Shown here piece after piece: positions 8,958 through 19,010 of a DNA stretch of 54,037 nt. The stretch covers positions 1 to 54,037 of the forward strand of contig JABAQR010000067.1 of NCBI GenBank assembly GCA_019187485.1. The letters run 5' to 3'. Source of the stretch: Lysobacterales bacterium. GTDB lineage: Bacteria; Pseudomonadota; Gammaproteobacteria; Xanthomonadales; SZUA-5. The position numbers and the translations under genes were made by a program. How positions within the stretch are numbered: the first letter of the stretch is position 1; each line of letters opens with the position of its first letter. Below the pieces are notes generated by a model. That model was not told the DNA's origin. It searched no databases and saw only the letters and a program-made list of their open reading frames with translations.

Positions 8958-9815
8958 TTGACCGATCTGCCGCACGGTTTCCTGCGCTGGAAAAGCTACG
9001 CCGAGTTTGCGGGAGCGCAGGCCCTGCTCGCGCAGGAATGGCGCGGCCAGCAGGCCTTCCAGCAGCAGTGGCTCGCAAATGCGCGCGAGCGCGTGCTCGG
9101 TGGCTGGTGCGCCGCCTGCGGGCGCGATGCCCTGTTCGCGCTCGACGGGGCGGTCGGCGAGGAGCCGAACTGGCGCGAATCGCTGACCTGCAATCACTGC
9201 GGAATGACCGCGCGCTGGCGTTCCAGCGCGCACCTGTATGCGCTGCTCGCGGGCGCGCACGCGCCAGGCCCGGTGTACATGACCGAGCAGGCGACCCCGC
9301 TGCATGCGCTGATGCGGGCGCGCCTGCCCGGTTTGATCGGCAGCGAGTACCTGGGGCCTGGCGTCGCGGGCGGCGCGCTCGTCGAGCGCCACGGCCTGTC
9401 GCTGCGCCACGAGGACGTCACCGCATTGTCGATGGCAGACGCCAGCCTCGGCGCGATCCTGAGCTTCGACGTGCTCGAACACGTCCCCGACTGGCGCGCG
9501 GCGCTGCGCGAGTTCGCGCGCACACTCAAGCCCGGCGGTCTGCTGCTGCTGACCGCACCCTTCCATTTCGGCGCGCGCGACACCGTGGTGCGGGCGCGCA
9601 TCGGCGCCGACGGTGGCATCGAGCACCTGCTGCCGCCGGTTTACCATGGCGATCCGTTGAGTACCGATGGTGTGCTCTGCTATCAGGAGTTCGCCTGGGA
9701 CCTGCTGGACGCGCTCGCCGCTGCGGGCTTCGCGCGCACCGAAGTGATCTCCTGCTGGTCCGCCGCCTATGGCTACCTCGGCGGCGTGCATCCCTTCATC
9801 GTCGGCTGGCGCTGA
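8958..9815 (+). CDS. Class I SAM-dependent methyltransferase with N-terminal zinc-ribbon-like motif
   Basis: 285 residues from TTG at 8958 (MTDLPHGFLRWKSYAEF), with GGAG upstream at 8949-8952; no better in-frame start was seen. The N-terminal third has CAAC and CNHC, two CxxC pairs about 32 residues apart, resembling a zinc ribbon. The middle holds the methyltransferase core of the Methyltransf_11 type: ILSFDVLEHVPDWRAALREFARTLKPGG is motif II/III, followed by LLLTAPFHFGARD. The glycine-rich SAM loop of motif I is not obvious, although GSEYLGPGV lies in the right place. The gene is 16 bp ahead of a second methyltransferase and probably co-transcribed with it. A substrate such as a sugar, lipid or cell-surface intermediate cannot be told. 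Confidence 0.75.
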   Translation: MTDLPHGFLRWKSYAEFAGAQALLAQEWRGQQAFQQQWLANARERVLGGWCAACGRDALFALDGAVGEEPNWRESLTCNHCGMTARWRSSAHLYALLAGAHAPGPVYMTEQATPLHALMRARLPGLIGSEYLGPGVAGGALVERHGLSLRHEDVTALSMADASLGAILSFDVLEHVPDWRAALREFARTLKPGGLLLLTAPFHFGARDTVVRARIGADGGIEHLLPPVYHGDPLSTDGVLCYQEFAWDLLDALAAAGFARTEVISCWSAAYGYLGGVHPFIVGWR

Positions 9816-9831
9816 CGCAACGACGTCCCCG

Positions 9832-10689
9832 ATGAGCGACCAGACCATCCGCTGCGCCCACCCCGACGGCCACTACTACTCGCCGGTCTGCGATCCCGCC
9901 GAGCTCGCCGCGCGCGAGGCCGAACTGTGGTCGGAGCCGCCACGGCCCTGCCTCGGCATCGATTTCAACGACGCCGCGCACGTCGACATCCTCGAGCGCT
10001 GGTTCCCGCGGTTCCTGCCCGGATTCGACTATCCGGAGCAGGGACCGGCCGATGAGGAACTCAGCCACTACTACCTGCAGAACTCGCAGTTCTCGTGGCT
10101 GGACGCGCGCGCGCTGTTCGTGCTGCTGCGCGGGCTGCGCCCGCGGCGGGTGATCGAGGTCGGCTCCGGTTATTCCTCGCTGCTGATGGCCGACATCAAC
10201 CTGCGCTTCCTCGGCGGCGAGGTCGACATCCGCTGCATCGAACCCTATCCGCGCGCCTTCCTGACCCGCGGCCTGCCCGGGATCCGCGAGGTCATCGTCG
10301 AACGCGTCGAGCGCGTGCCGCTGGAACGCTTCGAGGCCCTCGAATCGGGCGATGTGCTGTTCATCGATTCCTCGCACGTCGGCAAAACCGGCAGCGACGT
10401 CAACCACCTCTGTTTCGAGGTGCTGCCGCGCCTGCGCGCTGGTGTCTACGTGCACATCCACGACATCATGTTGCCGGCCGAGTACCTGAAAGAGTGGGCG
10501 ATCACCGAGAACCGCAGCTGGAACGAGCAGTACCTGCTGCGCGCGCTGCTGATGTACTCCTCCGCCTTCCGCGTGGTCTTCGGCTGCAGTTACGCCTGGC
10601 ACCACCACCGCGAACGCGTCACCCATGCGCTGGCCTTGCCGGACGGCGCGACTTTCGGCGGCGGCAGCTTCTGGATCCAGCGCTGCTGA
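9832..10689 (+). CDS. Class I SAM-dependent methyltransferase (Methyltransf_24-like)
   Basis: 285 residues from ATG 9832 (MSDQTIRCAHPDGHYYSP). VIEVGSGYSSLLMAD is a clear SAM-binding motif I. RCIEPYPRAF holds the acidic residue that binds the SAM ribose. GDVLFIDSSHVGKTGSDVNHLCFEVLPRLRAGVYVHIHDI is the motif II to III stretch of the Methyltransf_24 group (metal-dependent O-methyltransferase-like, with D, H and HDI residues). The N-terminal ~95 residues are specific to this protein. It lies 16 bp after the preceding methyltransferase, so the two likely form one transcript and may act on the same pathway. No biosynthetic cluster is nearby to name a substrate. Confidence 0.82.
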   Translation: MSDQTIRCAHPDGHYYSPVCDPAELAAREAELWSEPPRPCLGIDFNDAAHVDILERWFPRFLPGFDYPEQGPADEELSHYYLQNSQFSWLDARALFVLLRGLRPRRVIEVGSGYSSLLMADINLRFLGGEVDIRCIEPYPRAFLTRGLPGIREVIVERVERVPLERFEALESGDVLFIDSSHVGKTGSDVNHLCFEVLPRLRAGVYVHIHDIMLPAEYLKEWAITENRSWNEQYLLRALLMYSSAFRVVFGCSYAWHHHRERVTHALALPDGATFGGGSFWIQRC

Positions 10690-10780
10690 GGCGTCGATGG
10701 GGTACAAGCGCCGCCGAAGTGGCCGGCTACGCTGCGCGACCGCAGAGGGACAGCGCGTCTTGATCGACAAGGAAATCCGC

Positions 10781-11152
10781 ATGTACGGACGAAACTGGGA
10801 GCCCGAAGAAGTGGATTTGCTGCGTGAGCGCCAGAAGCAGGGCGCGCCGCTGCGCGAAACCGCCAGGCTGCTCCAGCGCGGCTACAGCGGCGTCAAGAGT
10901 TTCGCCAGCGACTACGGCATCCTGCAGGATGGCGAGGCGCCGTGGACCCGTGCCGAGGATGCCTGCCTGCTGCTGCTGGCTCGCAAGGGCGCGCCGGTCA
11001 AGGAGATCGAGGCGCTCATGGGTCGTTCGGTGCCTGCGATCCGGCAGCGGCTGGTGCGCTTGCGTCTGCGGCTCTCGGAGCTGCGCGCACTGGGGCCGAT
11101 CGAGTTCCCACTGCCGAAGGCCGAGGCAGTCACCGAGCGCACGTCCGCCTGA
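10781..11152 (+). CDS. Small two-repeat SANT/Myb-like helix-turn-helix protein
   Basis: 123 residues from ATG 10781 (MYGRNWEPEE), preceded by AAGGA at 10769-10773 with 7-bp spacing. An upstream extension in frame is possible but lacks conserved character. Two related repeats are visible: WEPEEVDLLRERQKQGAPL...ETARLLQRGYSGVKS (about residues 5-47) and WTRAEDACLLLLARKGAPV...IEALMGRSVPAIRQR (about 55-96). Each has the Trp-acidic start and the three-helix spacing of SANT/Myb-type DNA-binding modules. A short tail follows. It is probably a small nucleic-acid-binding protein or regulator; no target is known. A perfect palindrome follows its stop. Confidence 0.6.
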   Translation: MYGRNWEPEEVDLLRERQKQGAPLRETARLLQRGYSGVKSFASDYGILQDGEAPWTRAEDACLLLLARKGAPVKEIEALMGRSVPAIRQRLVRLRLRLSELRALGPIEFPLPKAEAVTERTSA

Positions 11153-11163
11153 TCCGGGTTGAC

Positions 11164-11183
11164 GCCGGGCGCCGGCGCCCGGC
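11164..11183. terminator. Perfect 20-bp palindrome between two genes
   Basis: GCCGGGCGCCGGCGCCCGGC reads the same on both strands. As RNA it makes an 8-bp stem with a CCGG loop. It lies 11 bp after the HTH gene stop and just before the first possible ATG (11187) of the next gene, which is one reason to prefer the later start at 11217. No T-tract is present. Confidence 0.45.
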
Positions 11184-11216
11184 ACGATGGCTGCGACTCC
11201 GGCGCAGGAATGGCGC

Positions 11217-12311
11217 ATGCCACATCGCGCGAATGCAGTGCCCGCGGCGCCCCGGATCCGGCGTTATGTCGAGGGCGACGAGTTGTACGCGGCGATGCTC
11301 GCCGACATCGCCGCCGCCGGCTCCGAGGTGCGCATGGAGTCCTACATCTATGCCAGCGACGAGATCGGTCACGCATTCGCTTCGGCGCTGATCCAGCGCG
11401 CCCGCGCCGGTTGCCGGGTGCGTCTGCGGGTGGATGCCCTCGGTTCCTTCGACACCCTCGACGCCAGCCTGGCGCGAGCGCTCGTCGATGGCGGCGTGCA
11501 ACTGGAATGGTGTCGTCGCTGGAACTGGCGACATCCGCTGCGGATCCACCGGCGCAATCATCGCAAACTGCTGGTGGTGGATCGGAGCTGCTGTTATCTC
11601 GGCGGCTTCAACCTGCACCGCGAGGCCTCGTTGCGTCACTACGGCGAGCTGCGCTGGCGCGATGCCCATGTGCGCATCGAGGGCGCTCTGGTGGCGCAGG
11701 CGATCATGGCCTTCGACGAGTACGGATGCCGACGCCGGCGCACGCACTGGCGGCAACTGCGCGCCGACGCCGGCTACCTGGTTCCGAACATCGGCCTGCG
11801 CCGGCGCTTCCTGCTGCACCGCTGGCTGAAGCTGCGCTTTGGCCGGGCGCGACGGCGGTTGTGGCTGACCACGCCTTATTTTGTGCCGCCTTCCTCGATC
11901 CAGCGCGCACTGGTGGCGGCGGCACGCCGTGGCGTCGACGTGCGCGTGCTGGTGCCGCGACGCGCCGACGTGCGCCTGGCGCAGTGGGCCAGCCGCGCGG
12001 CCTACTCGCGCCTGCTCGCCGGCGGCGTGCACATCCACGAATACCTGCCGCGCATGCTGCACGCCAAGACCGCGCTGATCGACGCCGACTGGAGCATGGT
12101 CGGTACCGCCAACCTGGATTACCGCAGCCTGTTCATCAACGATGAGTTGGTGCTGTGGTCGCAGCTGCGCACGCTCAACGAGCGCCTCGCCACCGATTTC
12201 CTCGACGACCTTGCGCAGGCCGAGGAGATCTGCGAGCGACACTGGTCGCGTCGCTTCGGGCTCAGCTGGCTGGCCGAACTGATCGGCTGGCTCGCGCGCC
12301 GCTGGTTGTAG
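11217..12311 (+). CDS. clsB: Cardiolipin synthase B-like phospholipase D family enzyme
   Basis: 364 residues. I chose ATG 11217 (MPHRANAVPAAPR) because AGGA (11206-11209) lies 7 bp upstream; ATG 11187 would add 10 residues but abuts a strong palindrome. Two HKD motifs define the family: NHRKLLVVD in the N-terminal half and LHAKTALID in the C-terminal half, each with HxKx4D. GGFNLHRE and GTANLDYRSLFINDEL are the Gly/Asn/Asp residues that follow them. The length and the lack of N-terminal membrane spans fit ClsB rather than ClsA. Such enzymes join phosphatidyl groups to form cardiolipin at the inner membrane. A basic, aromatic C-terminus (LSWLAELIGWLARRWL) may bind the membrane. Gene name is by similarity only. 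Confidence 0.85.
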   Translation: MPHRANAVPAAPRIRRYVEGDELYAAMLADIAAAGSEVRMESYIYASDEIGHAFASALIQRARAGCRVRLRVDALGSFDTLDASLARALVDGGVQLEWCRRWNWRHPLRIHRRNHRKLLVVDRSCCYLGGFNLHREASLRHYGELRWRDAHVRIEGALVAQAIMAFDEYGCRRRRTHWRQLRADAGYLVPNIGLRRRFLLHRWLKLRFGRARRRLWLTTPYFVPPSSIQRALVAAARRGVDVRVLVPRRADVRLAQWASRAAYSRLLAGGVHIHEYLPRMLHAKTALIDADWSMVGTANLDYRSLFINDELVLWSQLRTLNERLATDFLDDLAQAEEICERHWSRRFGLSWLAELIGWLARRWL

Positions 12312-12360
12312 GCCTCGGCATGCACCCTGCGGACCGCACCCCCGCAAGACACAAAAGCAG

Positions 12361-12388
12361 AAACCGCGCGGATCGCTCCGCGCGGTTT
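12361..12388. terminator. Bidirectional intrinsic terminator between convergent genes
   Basis: AAACCGCGCGGA (12361-12372), loop TCGC, TCCGCGCGGTTT (12377-12388): a perfect 12-bp stem between the stops of the cardiolipin synthase gene (+) and the TonB receptor gene (-). On the minus strand the stem is followed by CTGCTTTTGTG, so it best serves the receptor gene. Confidence 0.85.
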
Positions 12389-12416
12389 CGGCGAGGCCAG
12401 CGAAAACCGCTCCGGA

Positions 12417-15260
12417 TCAGAAGCGGAGCGTCGCGTTGACCCAGTAGTAACGACCCACCGGATCGTGCGTGCGCTCGTCGATGTTGCCGTTGAGCGAGTT
12501 GTTCTGGTACAGGATCGGCGGCTGCTTGTCGAAGGCGTTGTCGATGCCGAACTGGAGCTTGGTGTGCCACTCCGGCATGTTGTAGCCGAACTGCAGGTTG
12601 TGGTACGTGGTCGCGCCGCGGAAGAACACGCAACCTTCGTTGCCCACCACACCGCGGCCGGCGTTGTCGGCGCAATCGCCTTCCGGATCGTAGCTGCCGA
12701 CGCGGAAGCCATCGACATAACGCGTGGTCCACTGGGCCTCGAAGTTGCCAAGGCTCCAGTTCATGGCGGCGAGGCTGCGCCAGCGGCTGTAGTTACCGAG
12801 GCCGCCCTTGGAGGAGGGCAGGAAGGTGCCGGCGTTCTCCTGCTCGGCGATGGTCACGCCGCCGGCGATCACGCGCACGTCGTAGCGATCGATGTAGGTG
12901 CTGTCGATGCTCGCGCGGAACAGGCCCCAGTCGGTGTCGATGGAGTAGCGGAAACCGATGTCGACGCCATTGGTGTCGGTGACGCCGGCGTTCTGGGTGA
13001 TGTCGTTGACCAGGAACACATCGCCAGTCTGCGGATTGCGCGTGAACAGATTGCACAGGTCTCCGGACTGGAAGCAGGTGTTCAGGATCGGCTGGGTGCC
13101 GAGGGACTGGATGGTGTCTTCCAGGTGCACATCCCACACGTCCACCGCCACCGAGAATCCGCTCAGCCAGGACGGCGAGTAGACGAAGCCCCAGGTGAAC
13201 ACATCGCCGGTTTCCGGATCCAGCGCCGGGTTGCCGCCGAGCAGGGCATTGGTCTGGCCGAGACCCTGTTCGAACACGACGCCGGGTACATTGGGCAGGC
13301 CCACACAGGACAGCGGCTGGCCGTTGCAGGGATCCGAATACACCGGGTTGGTGATGCGCGCGCCCTGGAACAGGTCGTTGATGGTCGGCGCGCGGAACAC
13401 TTCGGCATAGGTGGCGCGGACCAGCAGATCGTCGATGGCGCGCCACTCCAGGCCGAGTTTGCTGTTGGTGGTGTTGCCGAAACTGTCGTAGTCGGACCAG
13501 CGCGAACCCAGAGTGAAGGCCAACCGGTCGAGCACCGGGATGTACAGCTCTCCGTACACTTCCTTGACGGTGGTGTCGCCGCGGGTGGGATCGGCGCAGG
13601 ATTCCGAGCTGATGCCGCAACCGAAGGGGTCGGTGTTGATGTACTTGATCGCGTCCGGAGCGAACACCAGGCTCTGCTTGCGGTGCTCGAAGCCGAAAGC
13701 CGCGCTCATGGTGCCGGCGGTCAGGTCCATCACATCGCCGCTGAAGTTCAACGAGAAGTTCTTCAGTGTGGTGTCGGTGTTGTCGCGCACCGGCAGCAAC
13801 AGCGCCTGGAGCGCGGCGATCTGCGCCTGGCCCTCGGCGGTGGCCGGGTCCGGCTGGTTGAAGAAGTTGATCGGCACGCAGCCGGCGATCGGCGCGGACG
13901 GCGTGCCGCAGCGTGGAGTGCCGTTCTGGATGAAGGAAGGACCGAGCGCATCGGCCAGACGGCTGTAATCGATGTAGCCCCGGTCCTGGTTCTCCTGGGC
14001 GATCTTGCCGTAGGTGAACGCCGCCTCCCAGGTCCACGAGGTATCGCCGAAGCCGCCCTCGAAACCGCTGGTGATCTCCTTGACGTCGGTCTCGTAGTTG
14101 TAGCTGCGGTTGCCGAGTCCGAGGATGCGGTAACGCCCGTTGATGGTGGCGCCGAAGGGGTTGTAGATGCTGTCGCCGTCCAGCGCGATGCCGTCGAAAT
14201 CCGAGAAGAAGGGCAGCGGCGCGATGATGCCGGCCGAGCGCGTGTTCTGGGTATGCACGTCCATGAAGGCGTTGACGCCTTCGACGATCTCGAACTCGCC
14301 GCTGAAGGCGACGCCGTAGCGCTCCTGCGGGGTCAGCTCGACGTTGCCCACACCCTGATAGTTGAAGGCATCGGTCGATCCGCCGACGTAGCAGCGGAAG
14401 TCGCTCGGGCTGGTGCCGTTGCGGCCTTCGATGCGGGTCACGTTGGCCACGCCGCTGCCGCCGACGCAAGAGCCGAGACCGTTGGCCTGGGCCACTGCGG
14501 CCGGCAGGGTGTAGCGGCCACGCGGCGTCGACGAGGAACCGGCGCGGCTGACCACGCCGGAGGACAGGTACAGCGCGAAGGCCGAGAAGTCGCGGTCCTG
14601 CGCCAGCACCGCTTTCTGATCGTTGTAGTTGATCGAGAACATCGCGTTGCCGCGATCGCCGGTGAATCCGTAGACGGCCGACCCTGCGGCGCGTTCGCCG
14701 TCGTCGCGATCGGACAGACCGTAGTTGAAGTCGAAAATCGCGCCTTCGAAGTCGCGCTTGAAGATGAAGTTGATCACACCGCCGATCGCGTCCGAGCCGT
14801 AGATCGCCGAGGCGCCGTCCTTCAACACTTCGATGCGCTCGATCATCGCCACCGGGATCGCGTTGACGTCGTTGGTGACCATGCGGCGGCCGTCGAGCAA
14901 CAGCAGCGTGCGGTCTTCGGTAAGGCCGCGCAGCGATACCGTCGAGGCGCCGTCGCCGCCACCGTTGTTGACCGAAGGATTGGTCGCCGCGCCGGCGATC
15001 GCCGGAATGTCCTGGATCAGTTCGCCGACGGTCATCGCGCCGGAGCGCTCGATCGCGCTGCGCTCGACCACGAATACCGGGCTGGCGGTTTCGGCGTCGA
15101 CGCGACGGATGCGCGAGCCGGTCACCTCGACCTTGTCCAGCTCGACCGCGTCCTCCGACTGCTGCGCGTACGCGGGCATGGCAACCGGCGCCAGCACGGC
15201 GCACCCGGCAATCAGCGCGCGTCGCACGCCGATGGTCAACTCGTTGAACTTGGATTTCAT
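12417..15260 (-). CDS. TonB-dependent outer-membrane receptor
   Basis: 947 residues from ATG at 15258-15260, with GGAG 6 bp upstream. The signal peptide ends near PAYAQQ. A short stretch VELDKVEVTGSRI starts the plug domain (to about residue 165), with RTLLLLDGRRM, IPVAMIERIEVLKDGASAIYGSDAIGGVINFI as its conserved core. The rest forms the 22-strand barrel with long loops, several containing paired cysteines (GSCVGG, FRCYVG, RCGTP...GCVP, FGCGISSESC). LGSRWSDYDSFGNTTNSKLGLEW, YAEVFRAPTINDLF and a C-terminal aromatic residue (NATLRF) are typical. The family takes up large ligands using the proton-motive force through TonB. The ligand cannot be named: no neighbouring transporter or degradative genes. 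It is a single-gene unit with its own promoter and terminator. Confidence 0.93.
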   Translation of the reverse strand: MKSKFNELTIGVRRALIAGCAVLAPVAMPAYAQQSEDAVELDKVEVTGSRIRRVDAETASPVFVVERSAIERSGAMTVGELIQDIPAIAGAATNPSVNNGGGDGASTVSLRGLTEDRTLLLLDGRRMVTNDVNAIPVAMIERIEVLKDGASAIYGSDAIGGVINFIFKRDFEGAIFDFNYGLSDRDDGERAAGSAVYGFTGDRGNAMFSINYNDQKAVLAQDRDFSAFALYLSSGVVSRAGSSSTPRGRYTLPAAVAQANGLGSCVGGSGVANVTRIEGRNGTSPSDFRCYVGGSTDAFNYQGVGNVELTPQERYGVAFSGEFEIVEGVNAFMDVHTQNTRSAGIIAPLPFFSDFDGIALDGDSIYNPFGATINGRYRILGLGNRSYNYETDVKEITSGFEGGFGDTSWTWEAAFTYGKIAQENQDRGYIDYSRLADALGPSFIQNGTPRCGTPSAPIAGCVPINFFNQPDPATAEGQAQIAALQALLLPVRDNTDTTLKNFSLNFSGDVMDLTAGTMSAAFGFEHRKQSLVFAPDAIKYINTDPFGCGISSESCADPTRGDTTVKEVYGELYIPVLDRLAFTLGSRWSDYDSFGNTTNSKLGLEWRAIDDLLVRATYAEVFRAPTINDLFQGARITNPVYSDPCNGQPLSCVGLPNVPGVVFEQGLGQTNALLGGNPALDPETGDVFTWGFVYSPSWLSGFSVAVDVWDVHLEDTIQSLGTQPILNTCFQSGDLCNLFTRNPQTGDVFLVNDITQNAGVTDTNGVDIGFRYSIDTDWGLFRASIDSTYIDRYDVRVIAGGVTIAEQENAGTFLPSSKGGLGNYSRWRSLAAMNWSLGNFEAQWTTRYVDGFRVGSYDPEGDCADNAGRGVVGNEGCVFFRGATTYHNLQFGYNMPEWHTKLQFGIDNAFDKQPPILYQNNSLNGNIDERTHDPVGRYYWVNATLRF

Positions 15261-15338
15261 GGTGACTCCAGAGTGTTCGGCAGGTGGATGTGCGCGCACA
15301 TGGCGCCCCGTTCCGGACGGTGCCAGAGGGTGGCGGGC

Positions 15339-15367
15339 TTTTTAGCTGCTCGTGAATATTTTGTAAA
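15339..15367 (-). promoter_or_regulatory. Sigma70-type promoter of the TonB receptor gene
   Basis: On the minus strand, TTTACA (15367-15362) and TAAAAA (15344-15339) are separated by exactly 17 bp in the only AT-rich patch of this intergenic region. The start codon is at 15260, giving a leader of about 70 nt. Confidence 0.55.
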
Positions 15368-15450
15368 CAGGCGCGATGGCGGTTGCCCTGCGAAAACTCC
15401 GTAGACTGCTGCCGCGTACGCGCCCGACGGCCGGGCGTGCGGGAGCGTCG

Positions 15451-18156
<2,706 letters not shown>

Positions 18157-18160
18157 AGAG

Positions 18161-18271
18161 CGGGGCACGGGAAGAGCTCGGGCAAAGATGGAGGTCGCGC
18201 TCCGTTGCGAATGGACTCGCAGCAGACACTTGCAGGGCCGCCGCAACATGCGAGCCTTTTCCCGTGCCCCG
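18161..18271. repeat. Intergenic hairpin with GGGGCAC-type arms (element A)
   Basis: Left arm 18161-18173 (CGGGGCACGGGAA) is the exact reverse complement of 18259-18271; pairing extends imperfectly to 18180 and 18251 (GAGCTCG/CGAGC). A unique ~70-bp GC-rich core lies between. A further tandem stretch of the same heptamer (CCCCGTG twice) sits at 18354-18369, just before the TetR gene. The remainder of 18157-18385 contains nothing else I can support. Confidence 0.65.
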
Positions 18272-18385
18272 ATCCGGCCCGCCGGCATAGCCGTCGGGCG
18301 TTCGTCCCTGCCGATGCGGTGCATCGGCTCGCGCTGCGCGCGACCGGGTCTCACCCCCGTGCCCCGTGCCTTATCCTTGCTGCCC

Positions 18386-19006
18386 ATGGCCAAGCCCGCC
18401 CCGCATCTGCGTGAGACCAAGAAGAGCGCGACCCGTCGCGCGCTACTGCAGGCGGCGCACGCGCGCTTTCGGCGCGACGGCTATGACGCCACCACCATCG
18501 ACGACATCTGCGGCGATGCCGGAGTCAGTCGGCGTACCTTCTTCCGCTATTTCGAAGACAAGGAGGCGCTCGCCTTCCCGCACCGCGCCGAGCGCCTGGA
18601 GCGTTTCCTGCATCTGCTCGAGACCGCGCCCATTCACGAAGGTCCCTTCGCCAGCCTGCGCGCGATCGCGCAATTGTTCGCTTCCGAGTACGCCGCCAAC
18701 CGCGAGCAACTGATCGCGCAGCAGAAACTGATCGAGGGTGTGCCGGCGCTGGTCGCGCGCGAGCACGAAATCGATCAGGACTGGGAACGCGCGATGGCGC
18801 AGGCCTTCCAGCGGCGTTTCGGCGAAGATGCGAGCGCGGTGCTGCAGGCGCGCATGCTCGCCGGCGCCGCCATCGGCATCATCCGCGCGACCATGCGTCA
18901 CTGGTTCGAGCACGAGGGCCGTCCCGATCTCGCCGGGCTCGGCCAGCAGGCACTGGACGCGCTGCAGCGGGGCTTCGCGCAGATGCCGCGCGCGCCCGTC
19001 GGCTGA
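18386..19006 (+). CDS. TetR-family transcriptional regulator
   Basis: 206 residues from ATG 18386 (MAKPAPHLRETKKSATRR). The N-terminal ~60 residues are a classical TetR DNA-binding domain: ALLQAAHARFRRDGYDATTIDDICGDAGVSRRTFFRYFEDKEAL, where GVSRRTFFRYF is the recognition helix. The C-terminal ~140 residues are the helical ligand/dimerisation domain, unlike any specific subclass I recognise. No good Shine-Dalgarno precedes it, and a heptamer repeat (CCCCGTG)2 abuts the gene, so its own transcription signals are unclear. The SelO gene starts 4 bp after its stop, so the two are translationally coupled and probably one operon. Ligand and targets are unknown. Confidence 0.88.
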   Translation: MAKPAPHLRETKKSATRRALLQAAHARFRRDGYDATTIDDICGDAGVSRRTFFRYFEDKEALAFPHRAERLERFLHLLETAPIHEGPFASLRAIAQLFASEYAANREQLIAQQKLIEGVPALVAREHEIDQDWERAMAQAFQRRFGEDASAVLQARMLAGAAIGIIRATMRHWFEHEGRPDLAGLGQQALDALQRGFAQMPRAPVG

Positions 19007-19010
19007 AGCG

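Noticed and set aside
2682..9078. Two very long minus-strand open frames opposite the secreted propeller and protease genes
   Set aside because: Low-complexity Ala/Gly/Val/Arg sequence without motifs; the plus-strand genes have signal peptides, a catalytic triad and ribosome sites.
12465..15404. A 979-codon plus-strand open frame opposite the TonB receptor
   Set aside because: Val/Ala/Gly/His-rich shadow; the receptor has all family motifs, a promoter and a terminator on the minus strand.
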